This document shows positions 30,025 through 39,074 of a stretch of DNA of 64,000 bases, in pieces; position 1 is the stretch's first letter; every line of letters begins with the position of its first letter. This DNA comes from Propionivibrio soli (lineage in GTDB: Bacteria > Pseudomonadota > Gammaproteobacteria > Burkholderiales > Rhodocyclaceae). The notes below the pieces were generated by a model. That model worked only from the letters and a program-made list of their open reading frames with translations. It was not told the origin of the DNA and did not search any database. Where the stretch lies: positions 310,001 through 374,000 of the forward strand of contig NZ_JANZKY010000001.1 of assembly GCF_025770765.1 (NCBI RefSeq), given 5' to 3'. Made by a program: the position numbers and the translations under genes.

Positions 30025-30936
30025 TCACTTTCCGTAGTTGAGCAATCCTGCCTTCAATTCGAGCAGATCGAGCGGCGCAAGCGGGCGTAGCTTGCCATCC
30101 TTCAACTGCCCTTCCAGATGCACGACGCACGTCTCGCCAGAGCGGCGGATAACCGATGCCTTCATGAAGTAATGCCGCTCGGCCTCCCCAAGTTCGGTTT
30201 CGATGAAGACGATGTCGCCACGCGCCAGTTCGGGCATCGACGTGCCATGCTCGCGCACGCGCAGGCGCAGCTCGCCCTCGGAAATATCGACAATCCTGCA
30301 CAAACGGGCGAGCGGATTGTCAGGCAACGCAAGTTTGACCGGCGCGTTGATCTTCGTCCTGACCTTGCGCCGCTGATCGGTGATGGAAAGCGTCGACAAG
30401 TCCGGCGTGAGCAACACGAGATTCGTCGTGGCATACGGGCCGTCGGGCAGATTAACCTGCTTGGCGACTTCGGTATCGACCGTCGAGACGCCCTTGACGC
30501 CCGAGTTTGAAATAAGCGAGATGCAATTACCTGCGTTGAACTGCCGGCCGCGCCCGATGATTCCCCAGCGGTGATAGTCGAGTTTCGTCTCCAGTTCGGA
30601 GGTGTCCGGGACGAGCAGTTGAAACAGATGAATGGCCGTGGCGGGAATCCGCATGCCGCGTTCGGGGCAATGAAATACTCGCGGCACACCGTCGTCATCC
30701 CGTTCGATCGAGTCGGCGGAGTAAATGAAATGCCCGTTGACGCCGTAGGCGACAACCAGCGTGTCGAATACGATCTCGCGCTGGAATTCAGGGTAGTAGC
30801 GAAGCTTCTTCCCGATTGGGAAGAAATCGATCAGGGTTCGGACCTGCGCGAGGTCCATCCTCGTCCGCGCCGAACCGGGCAATGCGTCCTTTGCCCGACC
30901 CTCGCGCGATCCTTTGCCAAAAAGTGTTTTGAGCAT
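30025..30936 (-). CDS. PilZ-like domain protein, possible c-di-GMP effector
   Basis: The 303-residue soluble protein has an N-terminal region of about 185 residues without a named family, then a PilZ-like domain. The RxxxR-type motif is present as RRKVRTKINAPV. The second motif, DISEGELRLR, has the aspartate and serine, but the glycine of D/NxSxxG is shifted by one position. c-di-GMP binding is therefore possible but not assured. It may resemble YcgR-type two-domain regulators. It is convergent with the glycosyltransferase-like gene and upstream of none. Confidence 0.65.
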   Translation of the reverse strand: MLKTLFGKGSREGRAKDALPGSARTRMDLAQVRTLIDFFPIGKKLRYYPEFQREIVFDTLVVAYGVNGHFIYSADSIERDDDGVPRVFHCPERGMRIPATAIHLFQLLVPDTSELETKLDYHRWGIIGRGRQFNAGNCISLISNSGVKGVSTVDTEVAKQVNLPDGPYATTNLVLLTPDLSTLSITDQRRKVRTKINAPVKLALPDNPLARLCRIVDISEGELRLRVREHGTSMPELARGDIVFIETELGEAERHYFMKASVIRRSGETCVVHLEGQLKDGKLRPLAPLDLLELKAGLLNYGK

Positions 30937-31080
30937 TTTTCGCCTTCCAGCATTCGCTGCCGTGGGGACCGAAGCCGCAACGACCAGGAGCTTCGGCGAC
31001 GTCGAAGGGAATTCGATTCCGGAACTCTACCGGAAAAAGGAGCCGCAGCCTATCCGCAGGTGGCCGCCACCATGACAACG

Positions 31081-31704
31081 CTATAACGGGTAGTCGAAGC
31101 GTTTGAGCAGTTGTACCGTTTCGTAAAGCGGCAAGCCCATCACGCCGGAGTAGCTGCCGGCGAGATGGCGGACGAATCCGCCGGCATAGCCTTGAATGCC
31201 GTAGGCGCCGGCCTTGTCCATCGGTTCGCCGCTGGCGACATACTCGCGGATATCCGATACCTCAAGGTCGCCGAAGGTGACCTCGCTCACCGAGAGCCGG
31301 GATTCGATCTGACCTTCGAAGGCAACGGCTACCGACGTATACACACGGTGCGTCTGCCCGGAAAGCCGGCTCAGAATGCGCTGCGCGTCACCGGCATCCA
31401 CCGGCTTGCCGATGATCTCGCCGTTGAACTCAAGCGTCGTGTCGGCGGCCAACACCGGCTGGTGGCGCAGCTTGCGCCAGCTGACGATCAGCCACCCCAG
31501 TTCGGCCTTGGCCCGAGCCAGTCGTTCGACATAGACGTGCGGCGGTTCCCCGGCGAGCGGCGTTTCATCCACTTCGCTCTCTTCGCGCGGCGAGTCGCGC
31601 AGGAAAACGGTATCGAACTGCACACCAATTTGCGCCAGCAATTCACGGCGACGCGGGCTGCGTGACGCAAGATAGATCCTGGGGTTCACAAGGCTGGGAT
31701 ACAT
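31081..31704 (-). CDS. maf: Maf-family nucleotide pyrophosphatase
   Basis: The 207-residue protein hydrolyses non-canonical or pyrimidine nucleoside triphosphates. It shows YLASRSPRRRELLAQIG at the start, the metal-binding LAADTTLEFNGEIIGKP, and GAYGIQGYAGGFVRHLAGSY near the end. It resembles the YhdE (dTTP/UTP) subgroup. It lies 4 bases after rlmH in the nadD-rsfS-rlmH-maf operon. The common neighbour rng is at 25966-27420. Confidence 0.94.
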   Translation of the reverse strand: MYPSLVNPRIYLASRSPRRRELLAQIGVQFDTVFLRDSPREESEVDETPLAGEPPHVYVERLARAKAELGWLIVSWRKLRHQPVLAADTTLEFNGEIIGKPVDAGDAQRILSRLSGQTHRVYTSVAVAFEGQIESRLSVSEVTFGDLEVSDIREYVASGEPMDKAGAYGIQGYAGGFVRHLAGSYSGVMGLPLYETVQLLKRFDYPL

Positions 31705-31708
31705 GTCG

Positions 31709-32179
31709 TCAGCCTTCGCGGTGGTAGGGGTGGTTTTTCACCACGCTGACCGCGCGGTAAAGCTGTTCGCAGAGGATGAGTCGCGCCATGGCGTGGGGCA
31801 GGGTCAAACTCGAAAGGCGTATCGTATCATCGGCTTGGCATTTGAGTCCTTCGTCGATGCCGTCCGCCCCACCGATGATGAACGCCGTATCTCCTCCTTC
31901 GCGCATCCAGCCCTCCAGCCTTTGAGCCAACTTCATGGTCGTCAGGTCGGCGCCTCGCTCGTCGAGAACGACGATCCGGTCGTACCCTTGCAAAACAGGC
32001 TGCAAGCGGCTCGCCTCGGCCGAGAGAAGTTGCTCACGGGTCTTGGTACCGCGCGGTTCCGGCTTGATTTCGACGACCGTCAGCGGCAATTCGCGCGGCA
32101 TGCGTTTCTGGTACTCGGCACAGCCTTCGGCCACCCAATCCGGGAGTTTATGGCCGACGGCAAGAATGCCGAGCTTCAT
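31709..32179 (-). CDS. rlmH: 23S rRNA (pseudouridine1915-N3)-methyltransferase
   Basis: The 156-residue SPOUT methyltransferase modifies pseudouridine 1915 of 23S rRNA. The N-terminal MKLGILAVGHKLPDWV, the SAM-binding knot segment FIIGGADGIDEGLK and the C-terminal LILCEQLYRAVSVVKNHPYH are diagnostic. Its start overlaps the rsfS stop by four bases (ATGA type). Confidence 0.97.
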   Translation of the reverse strand: MKLGILAVGHKLPDWVAEGCAEYQKRMPRELPLTVVEIKPEPRGTKTREQLLSAEASRLQPVLQGYDRIVVLDERGADLTTMKLAQRLEGWMREGGDTAFIIGGADGIDEGLKCQADDTIRLSSLTLPHAMARLILCEQLYRAVSVVKNHPYHREG

Positions 32180-32538
32180 GCCCCGGCAGCGACGGCCTTG
32201 CGAACCCGGGCCGGCCCTTTACCGCCCCACAGTTCCTCGAGGTTGTAGTAGCTGCGGATTGCCGGCTGCATCACATGCACGACGATTTCGCCGAGGTCCA
32301 CGAGGACCCACTCGCCGCTGTCCTCGCCCTCGGTGGATATCACCTCGCCGCCGGCTTCGCGGACTTTTTCCTGCACGTTGTTGGCAAGCGCACGCACCTG
32401 CCGATTGGAATCGCCGCAGGCAATGACGATGCGTTCGAACAGCGGCGTAAGTTTGGACGTGTTGATGACTTCGATATCGCGGCCTTTGATGTCCTCAAGG
32501 GCGGCAACGACGATTTTTTCGAGCTGGGTTACTTTCAT
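32176..32538 (-). CDS. rsfS: Ribosome silencing factor
   Basis: The 120-residue RsfS protein binds uL14 on the large subunit and blocks subunit joining when nutrients are scarce. Conserved pieces are ALEDIKGRDIEVINTSKLTP, FERIVIACGDSNRQVRALA and GEWVLVDLGEIVVHVM. It sits between nadD (7-base gap) and rlmH (4-base overlap), the standard order. Confidence 0.97.
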   Translation of the reverse strand: MKVTQLEKIVVAALEDIKGRDIEVINTSKLTPLFERIVIACGDSNRQVRALANNVQEKVREAGGEVISTEGEDSGEWVLVDLGEIVVHVMQPAIRSYYNLEELWGGKGPARVRKAVAAGA

Positions 32539-32545
32539 TGAACGG

Positions 32546-33226
32546 TCAATTCTCCGAATAAAGTTGGTGAGCCGCGATGTACGCCGCCGAGGAATCGGGC
32601 ACCAGATACCGCGTACTCAATCCTTGAGACAGCAGCGCCCGGACCTTTGTTGCCGAAATGTCGAGTTGCGTCATGGCGAAGGAAACGATGCGTCCACCCG
32701 GCGCTGCCCGCAACACGCCGGGATCTTCGCTATACCGCTCGCGATAGGTATCCGCCAGTGCGGGCGGCAGGCTTGCGGCGACGATCGGGAAACCGGGACG
32801 GTGCGCGACCGCCACGTGCGCCAGGTCGAACAGCGACGTCCAGCGATGCCAGCCGACCATGCCCGAGAAAGCATCTGCCCCGACGAGCAGGACGATCGGC
32901 CGGGCGGCGCCACACGTATTTGGTAGACGCAAGCGTTCGAGCGTCGGCACCGTGTAACTCGGTTGCGCCGCCTCGACTTCGCAAGCGTCGAGTTCAAAGC
33001 GCGGGTTGCCAGCGATCGCCAAACGTACCATTTCCAGCCGTTGCGCGGGGCTGACCTTCGGTGTCTGACGCAGAGCAGGCTGTCCAGCGGGGACCCATCG
33101 CACCTTCACCAGCCCGAGCGCGTCTGCAGCTTCTTCAGCCAGCCGCAGATGACCGAGATGAACGGGATCGAAGGTGCCGCCGAAGACACCCAGCGGCGCC
33201 GCGTCCACCACTGTGAGTTCAGGCAT
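32546..33226 (-). CDS. nadD: Nicotinate-nucleotide adenylyltransferase
   Basis: The 226-residue enzyme makes deamido-NAD from nicotinate mononucleotide and ATP. The nucleotidyltransferase motif GVFGGTFDPVHLGHLRLAEE is at the start and the C-terminal ISATKVRALLSQG corresponds to the ISSTxxR motif. Its start overlaps the end of the BPSS1780-family gene by eight bases, so it is probably co-transcribed with the membrane-protein genes upstream. Confidence 0.97.
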   Translation of the reverse strand: MPELTVVDAAPLGVFGGTFDPVHLGHLRLAEEAADALGLVKVRWVPAGQPALRQTPKVSPAQRLEMVRLAIAGNPRFELDACEVEAAQPSYTVPTLERLRLPNTCGAARPIVLLVGADAFSGMVGWHRWTSLFDLAHVAVAHRPGFPIVAASLPPALADTYRERYSEDPGVLRAAPGGRIVSFAMTQLDISATKVRALLSQGLSTRYLVPDSSAAYIAAHQLYSEN

Positions 33227-33992
33227 GCTCGTCCACGCTGACGAAAACGTCGCGATAACTCACGTAGAAGCTCGCATACAGCGTCGGCAAGAGAACGAGA
33301 ATCATCGCCACCGTGAACACGACCGAGAAGAACTGACCGGCGCTCGCAAACAATGACCCAAGCACCCCGGCGACGAGGCCGGGAACGAAAGCGCCGACGA
33401 GCGTCACGACGGCGCCATAGACCAGGAAAGCACGCCAGTTCCGCCAACTGGCGACAAGACTGAAGAAGAGGGACTTCCCCGCTGAGAGGCCATGCCAGGC
33501 GGCAAGCACTGGAGCAAACCAGTAGGCCATCAGGACAGGCGCGAACAGAACGAGCGCAACCAACACCGAGAGCGAAACCTCTTCCGCCACAGCGCCTCCG
33601 CTCGGTCTTTGCCCGAGAGTGACGAAACGGAACAGCGCCCCGCCGTCCACAGCCGACGAAACAGCGAGAATAGCGACGCTGAATGCAATATAGAGCGCGC
33701 CGAGCATGAGCAAAGCGCGCAGGTTCTGGCGAAACCCCGAGAACAACACATCGGATGGCAAAGGCACACCCTGCTCGATCATACGGCACGCATTCATCAA
33801 CCCGACGGAGAACGCCGGTACGAGTAACGTCGCCGCAATCTGGCCGACCACCGGTAGCGAATTGACAAGGGCCATGAGCACCCAGTAGCCGAAAACGAGC
33901 AAAGAAAGCATCAGATGCTTCTTGCGAAAGAGGACGAAGCCCTCGGAGATCCAGCGCCAGCCGCGCAAGGCCGGAAGAGTCAGTGCTTGCAT
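33219..33992 (-). CDS. BPSS1780-family membrane protein
   Basis: The 257-residue protein has about six hydrophobic segments and no signal peptide. The motif MAYWFAPVLAAWHGLSAGKS followed by WRNWRAFLVYG marks the BPSS1780 family of beta- and gammaproteobacterial inner-membrane proteins of unknown function. It is a paralogue of the next upstream gene. Its 3' end overlaps nadD by eight bases. No catalytic residues are evident. Confidence 0.85.
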   Translation of the reverse strand: MQALTLPALRGWRWISEGFVLFRKKHLMLSLLVFGYWVLMALVNSLPVVGQIAATLLVPAFSVGLMNACRMIEQGVPLPSDVLFSGFRQNLRALLMLGALYIAFSVAILAVSSAVDGGALFRFVTLGQRPSGGAVAEEVSLSVLVALVLFAPVLMAYWFAPVLAAWHGLSAGKSLFFSLVASWRNWRAFLVYGAVVTLVGAFVPGLVAGVLGSLFASAGQFFSVVFTVAMILVLLPTLYASFYVSYRDVFVSVDEHA

Positions 33993-34067
33993 GAGCTCAG
34001 CAAAAGAGGAAGAAGAACGAGTCGGCCCGGATGGGCCGGCCCGGTGAGGGCGAGGGGAACCCCCGGC

Positions 34068-34805
34068 TCAATTGGCGACAAAAATGTCCCGGTAGGATGC
34101 ATAGAGCGAGCCGGCGAGCACGGGAATCAGTACGAGAAAGCCAAGCCCGACCGGTAGCGCCGCGAAAAACGCCAACACCATGACGGTCAGGCCATAGATC
34201 AGAAACGCCAGAATATTCTTCAGGCAGGCGCCGAAGCTAGCCTTGAGCGCATCGACCGGTTGCATGTTGTTAAAGAAAACAAGGGCAGGAGCGAACCAGA
34301 CGGCCATCGCCAGAGGAACAAACAGGGCCAGCGACAGAAGGCCGGCGAACATCACGCCACCGATGGCCAGAACGAATCCTAGCGGCGACCCCATCGCCAA
34401 CCCGCTCGCGGCGGTACCGCCGCCGAGGAAGGCAACGACGACGAAGATCGCGAACATCGCCGCCATATACAGCACGCCGACCATGATCAGCGCCCCGGGG
34501 TTGCGGTTGAAGCCGATGAAGAGATCACCAACGACCGGCGTTTCGCTGTTCGAGAGACGCTGGCAGACATGCAGCATCCCGGCCGCAATAAGGGGAGTAA
34601 ACAGGTTGACGGCGAGCGCACCGATTACCGGCACGATGCCGAGCGCAAAAATGAGCACGAGAAGGATGATCGTCATCGCGATCCAGACGGCCGGGCTCGC
34701 GACAAACAGCGCCCAGCCCTGGCGCAACCACTCGAGCGCATTACCCGCGTCAACGGCGCGGCTGCGGCCGTTGAACTCCGGAGCGGGAATCGGAAACTGG
34801 TCCAT
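34068..34805 (-). CDS. BPSS1780-family membrane protein (second paralogue)
   Basis: This 245-residue paralogue also has about six hydrophobic segments. It shares the family motif as AVWFAPALVFFNNMQPVDAL then LKNILAFLIYG, and ends YASYRDIFVAN like its neighbour. The ATG at 34805 matches the family start; a GTG 21 codons upstream is open but has no better ribosome-binding site. It lies 75 bases upstream of the first paralogue, in a GC-rich gap with GGGCCGGCCC-type self-complementary sequence. Function unknown. Confidence 0.83.
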   Translation of the reverse strand: MDQFPIPAPEFNGRSRAVDAGNALEWLRQGWALFVASPAVWIAMTIILLVLIFALGIVPVIGALAVNLFTPLIAAGMLHVCQRLSNSETPVVGDLFIGFNRNPGALIMVGVLYMAAMFAIFVVVAFLGGGTAASGLAMGSPLGFVLAIGGVMFAGLLSLALFVPLAMAVWFAPALVFFNNMQPVDALKASFGACLKNILAFLIYGLTVMVLAFFAALPVGLGFLVLIPVLAGSLYASYRDIFVAN

Positions 34806-34936
34806 GGAAGGCGGAGGAATTACGAGTCTGGTCGCGAGTTTCTTATCGGTATATGAAAACGCGAACACTGCGGGCTATCCCCGCCGGTTTGCGCACTTGC
34901 GGTGTCGGCCGGCAAGAACGGCGACAAGGTGAGCGG

Positions 34937-35275
34937 CTAGAACGTGCCGATCACCCACATCGGCACGCTCAAAGCCGGAGATCCCGGGCTCTCCGCCGGA
35001 ACGAACGTCCCGTCGCCGCGCGCATCGATCAACGTGTACGGGGGGCCGTTCTCCGGTGTCACTCTTATTTTGTACAGCCGTCCGTTGAGGCGGAACTCCT
35101 CGATCGTGCTGCCTTCGCGTTTTCTGATCGTGACCTGAGGTTCGAGCGATTCGTCGAGCGGAGCCACGGCGGGCGGTCTGGCATCCGGCGCCGGCGGCGG
35201 CTCGTTCCGCTGCTGCGCCGACACCGGCACGGCAACGAAAACCAACACGGCGAGGAGACTCAGAGAACGGCGCAT
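34937..35275 (-). CDS. DUF2782 periplasmic protein
   Basis: The 112-residue protein has a signal peptide (MRRSLSLLAVLVFVAVPVSA), a proline-rich segment (about 25-50) and a DUF2782 domain (TIRKREGSTIEEFRLNGRLY, YTLIDARGDGTFVP). The family is small, betaproteobacteria-rich and of unknown function, and is commonly found near polA as here. The ATG at 35275 begins the signal peptide. Confidence 0.87.
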   Translation of the reverse strand: MRRSLSLLAVLVFVAVPVSAQQRNEPPPAPDARPPAVAPLDESLEPQVTIRKREGSTIEEFRLNGRLYKIRVTPENGPPYTLIDARGDGTFVPAESPGSPALSVPMWVIGTF

Positions 35276-35314
35276 GACAAAAACTTCCGGTAACGGTGGC
35301 AAGCCCTGATTGTA

Positions 35315-36040
35315 TTACAGATTCAACAGCATCTCGTGTTCCCGCGGCAAGGGGCCGAAACTGCGCTTCTCGTAATGCTTGAAGATCGACTCGACCACGT
35401 CCTTCGGATTGTCGATCAACTGGATGAGATCGAGATCCTCGGGGGATATCACCTTCTCGGCAAGAAGCGTGCTCTTGAACCAGTCGACCATCCCGCGCCA
35501 GAACGGTTCATGGACGAGGATGATCGGAATCCGCTGGCTTTTGCCCGTCTGCATCAGCGTCAAAGCCTCCAGCAACTCGTCGAGCGTACCGAAGCCCCCC
35601 GGCATGACGACGTAGGCGTTGGCGAAGCGCACGAACATGTACTTGCGCGCGAAGAAGTGGCGGAACGTCTGCGAGATGTCCTGGTAGCCGTTGGATGTTT
35701 GCTCGTGCGGAAGCTGGATATTCAGGCCGACGCTCGGCGATTTGCCGAAAAACGCGCCCTTGTTGGCCGCCTCCATGATTCCCGGCCCGCCGCCCGAGAT
35801 CACCGAAAATCCGGCGTCGGACAGCAGTCGCGCGATTTCCTCGGTGAGCTTGTAATACGGTGAATCGGGCGACGTACGCGCACTGCCGAAGATCGAGACC
35901 GCCGGCCGAATGGCTGACAGGCGCTGCGTCGCCTCGACGAACTCTGACATAATGCCGAAAACCCGCCACGCCTCCTGCGACGCGGTGAATTTCGAAGCGT
36001 CCGGGTCGGGCATCTGCGGTATCTTTGCTTTCTCGGTCAT
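35315..36040 (-). CDS. TIGR00730/LOG-like Rossmann-fold nucleotide hydrolase
   Basis: The 241-residue protein has the lysine-decarboxylase-like Rossmann fold with SGGGPGIMEAANKGAF and the signature PGGFGTLDELLEALT (PGGxGTxxE). Family members act as cytokinin-riboside phosphate or other nucleotide 5'-monophosphate nucleosidases (LOG, PpnN). Its physiological role here is probably nucleotide breakdown. The ATG at 36040 has AAGG upstream; an in-frame ATG at 36064 is also possible. It is divergent from polA. Confidence 0.88.
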   Translation of the reverse strand: MTEKAKIPQMPDPDASKFTASQEAWRVFGIMSEFVEATQRLSAIRPAVSIFGSARTSPDSPYYKLTEEIARLLSDAGFSVISGGGPGIMEAANKGAFFGKSPSVGLNIQLPHEQTSNGYQDISQTFRHFFARKYMFVRFANAYVVMPGGFGTLDELLEALTLMQTGKSQRIPIILVHEPFWRGMVDWFKSTLLAEKVISPEDLDLIQLIDNPKDVVESIFKHYEKRSFGPLPREHEMLLNL

Positions 36041-36075
36041 TTCGGCCTTTTTCTCAAATTTCATTAATCGACACT

Positions 36076-38853
36076 ATGCCAACCTTGCTGCTGGTCGACG
36101 GGTCGTCGTATCTGTACCGGGCTTTTCACGCCATGCCGGACTTGCGCAACACCCAGGGTGAGCCGACCGGCGCCATCTACGGCGTGCTGAACATGCTACG
36201 CCGGCTGGATAGTGACCACAAGGCGCACGACATCGCCTACAAAGCCTGCGTTTTCGATGCCAAAGGCAAGACGTTCCGCGATGATTGGTACCCCCAATAC
36301 AAGGCCAACCGTGCTGCCATGCCGGAGGATCTGGTGCGGCAGATCGAGCCGATCCACGCCGGCGTCGCCGCTTCCGGGTGGCCGATCCTGATGATCGACG
36401 GCGCCGAGGCCGACGACGTCATCGGCACCCTCGCCCGGCAAGCGGCGGCCGAAGGCATCGACGTTATCGTATCGACGGGTGACAAGGATCTTGCGCAGCT
36501 CGTCGGGCCACGCGTGAAACTCGTGAACACGATGACCAACGAGATCCTCGACGAAGCCGGCGTGCTCGCCAAGTTCGGCGTCCCGCCCGAGCGCATCGTC
36601 GATTACCTGACCCTCGTCGGCGACGCCGTGGATAACGTGCCGGGCGTCGCAAAAGTCGGGCCCAAGACAGCCGTCAAATGGCTGCAGCAATACGGCTCGG
36701 TCGACGGCGTGATCGCCGCCGCGGGTGAGATCGGTGGTGTCGTCGGCGAGAATTTGCGCCAGGCGCTCGACTTCCTGCCGCTCGGGCGCAAGCTCGTTAC
36801 CGTCTGCTGCGACATCCCGTTGCCATTTACCCTTCCCGACCTCGTGCCGCGCGCGCCGGAGCGCGAAACGCTGATCGAGTTGTTCACCCGCTATGAAATG
36901 AAATCGTGGCTGAAGGACGCGCAGGCGATTGGTTCCTCGCCGGCGGACGCCACGCCAGCCGTAACCATAGCCGCGACGGCGGTAGCGGAAGCCGGCACCA
37001 AGCCGGCGGGCGATCTACTCAATGACGGCTCGCATCGGGCCGGCTATGCCACCATCCTTGACTGGGCAACGTTCGACACCTGGCTGAGAAAGATCGAAGC
37101 GGCACCGCTCACGGCGCTCGACACCGAGACGACGAGCCTCGATCCGATGGCGGCCCGCATCGTTGGTATTTCATTCGCGGTGACACCCGGCGAGGCGGCC
37201 TATCTGCCGCTCGGGCACGACTATGCGGGAGCCCCCGAGCAATTGCCCCGCGACGAGGCACTGACCCGCTTGAAGCCTTGGCTCGAATCGACGCAGCACG
37301 CCAAGATCGGGCAGAACCTCAAGTACGATCAGCACGTATTCGCCAACCACGGGATCGCGCTGGCCGGCGTTGCGCACGATACGTTGCTGCAATCCTATGT
37401 GCTCGAAGCGGGCAAGGAAGGCGTGCGCGGCCACGACCTCGGGCAGCTCGCGCTGCGCCACCTCGGCCTGGAAACGATCCCATTCGAGCAACTGTGCGGC
37501 AAGGGCGCAAGCCAGATCGGTTTCAACCAGGTCGCCGTCGATTGCGCCGCGGAGTACGGCAGCGAAGACTCCGACCTGTGCCTGCGTTTACATGAACGCC
37601 TGTACCCGCAGATTTCGGCGCAGCCCGGCCTGACTCGCGTCTACGAAGAGATCGAGATTCCGGTACGCGAGGTTCTGTTCCGTATGGAGCGCAACGGCGT
37701 GACGATCGACGCCGACCTCCTCGCGCGGCAAAGCGGCGAGCTCGGGCAGCGCCTGCTCGAACTTGAAGCCGAAGCCCATGCGCTCGCCGGGCAGCCGTTC
37801 AACGTCAATTCGCCGAAACAACTCGCGGAGATCCTGTTCGGCAAGCTCGGGCTGCCGGTCAAGAAGAAGACGCCGTCAGGGACACCATCGACCGACGAGG
37901 AAGTGCTTTCCGAACTCGCCCTCGACTACCCGCTGCCCAAACTGCTGCTCGAATCGCGCCAGCTCGCGAAGCTCAAGGGCACCTACACCGACAAGCTGCC
38001 GCGCATGGTGAATGCGCAGACAGGACGAGTACACACCAGCTACGCGCAGGCCGTCGCCGTCACCGGGCGCCTGGCGTCGAACGATCCGAATCTGCAGAAC
38101 ATTCCCGTGCGCACCGCCGAGGGACGGCGCATCCGCGCTGCCTTCATCGCGCCGCCCGGCGAGCATATCGTCTCCGCCGACTATTCGCAGATCGAATTGC
38201 GCATCATGGCGCACCTCTCCGAAGACGAGCGGCTGCTTGAAGCCTTCGCGCAAGGCGAGGACGTGCACCGCGCCACCGCGTCGGAGATTTTCGGCGTCAC
38301 CCCGATCGAGGTCGGCCCGGATCAGCGCCGCGTGGCCAAGGTGATCAACTTCGGCCTGATCTACGGCATGAGCGCGTTTGGCCTCGCCCGCCAGCTCGGC
38401 CTGGAACGCAGCGCGGCACAGTCGTATATCGAACGCTACTTCGCGCGCTATCCCGGGGTCGCACGTTACATGGAGAGCACGCGCAATGCCGCGAAAACCA
38501 ACGGCTTCGTCGAGACGGTTTTCGGCCGGCGCCTTTGGCTGCCGGAAATCCGCGCCTCGCAGGCCGGCCGCAGGCAAGGTGCCGAACGCGCCGCGATCAA
38601 CGCCCCGATGCAAGGTACCGCCGCTGACTTGATCAAGCTCGCGATGATTGCCGTGCAACGCTGGATCGATACCGCGCAACTCGCGACTCGCCTGGTGATG
38701 CAGGTACATGACGAACTCGTGCTTGAGGTGCCCGATGGCGAACTCGCGCGCGTCCGCGACGAGCTTCCGGGCCTGATGACTCAGGTGGCCCGACTGCGCG
38801 TGCCGCTCGCGGTCGAAGTCGGCGTCGGCGCCAACTGGGACCAAGCGCACTAG
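36076..38853 (+). CDS. polA: DNA polymerase I
   Basis: The 925-residue enzyme has all three domains: the 5'-3' exonuclease at about 1-290 (LLLVDGSSYLYRAFHA, YKANRAAMPEDL, GDAVDNVPGVAKVGPKTA), the 3'-5' proofreading exonuclease at about 325-510 with DTETTSLD intact, and polymerase at about 540-925 (SADYSQIELRIMAHLSEDER, RRVAKVINFGLIYGMSAFGL, VMQVHDELVLEVP). All activities should be present. It is used in repair and Okazaki-fragment processing. Divergent from the LOG-like gene. Confidence 0.98.
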   Translation: MPTLLLVDGSSYLYRAFHAMPDLRNTQGEPTGAIYGVLNMLRRLDSDHKAHDIAYKACVFDAKGKTFRDDWYPQYKANRAAMPEDLVRQIEPIHAGVAASGWPILMIDGAEADDVIGTLARQAAAEGIDVIVSTGDKDLAQLVGPRVKLVNTMTNEILDEAGVLAKFGVPPERIVDYLTLVGDAVDNVPGVAKVGPKTAVKWLQQYGSVDGVIAAAGEIGGVVGENLRQALDFLPLGRKLVTVCCDIPLPFTLPDLVPRAPERETLIELFTRYEMKSWLKDAQAIGSSPADATPAVTIAATAVAEAGTKPAGDLLNDGSHRAGYATILDWATFDTWLRKIEAAPLTALDTETTSLDPMAARIVGISFAVTPGEAAYLPLGHDYAGAPEQLPRDEALTRLKPWLESTQHAKIGQNLKYDQHVFANHGIALAGVAHDTLLQSYVLEAGKEGVRGHDLGQLALRHLGLETIPFEQLCGKGASQIGFNQVAVDCAAEYGSEDSDLCLRLHERLYPQISAQPGLTRVYEEIEIPVREVLFRMERNGVTIDADLLARQSGELGQRLLELEAEAHALAGQPFNVNSPKQLAEILFGKLGLPVKKKTPSGTPSTDEEVLSELALDYPLPKLLLESRQLAKLKGTYTDKLPRMVNAQTGRVHTSYAQAVAVTGRLASNDPNLQNIPVRTAEGRRIRAAFIAPPGEHIVSADYSQIELRIMAHLSEDERLLEAFAQGEDVHRATASEIFGVTPIEVGPDQRRVAKVINFGLIYGMSAFGLARQLGLERSAAQSYIERYFARYPGVARYMESTRNAAKTNGFVETVFGRRLWLPEIRASQAGRRQGAERAAINAPMQGTAADLIKLAMIAVQRWIDTAQLATRLVMQVHDELVLEVPDGELARVRDELPGLMTQVARLRVPLAVEVGVGANWDQAH

Positions 38854-39074
38854 GGCACTTTCGCTGCACTACCGCCGGAGCGGGTTTCTCTTTCCGGCCG
38901 GGGTCCGCGACGCGCTCTGCGGTGTAATGCCGCACTGACGTTCCTGCGACGACCGCCGGGCGCGCAGTGCCCAAGAAGGAGTGCGTGCAGGACGTCTCTT
39001 CCATCGCGAATGGTTAAGACCCCGTTAAGGATGGCTGCCTACGATGCGGCCGTCCCATACGGAAAAGGCCACTC
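38854..39074 (+). other. Intergenic region between polA and the hemolysin-like gene
   Basis: The 221 bases should hold the polA 3' end and the promoter of the cluster that starts at 39075. I see no clear terminator with T-tract and no strong promoter pair. A weak AAAAGG ribosome-binding site precedes the next ATG. Confidence 0.4.
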
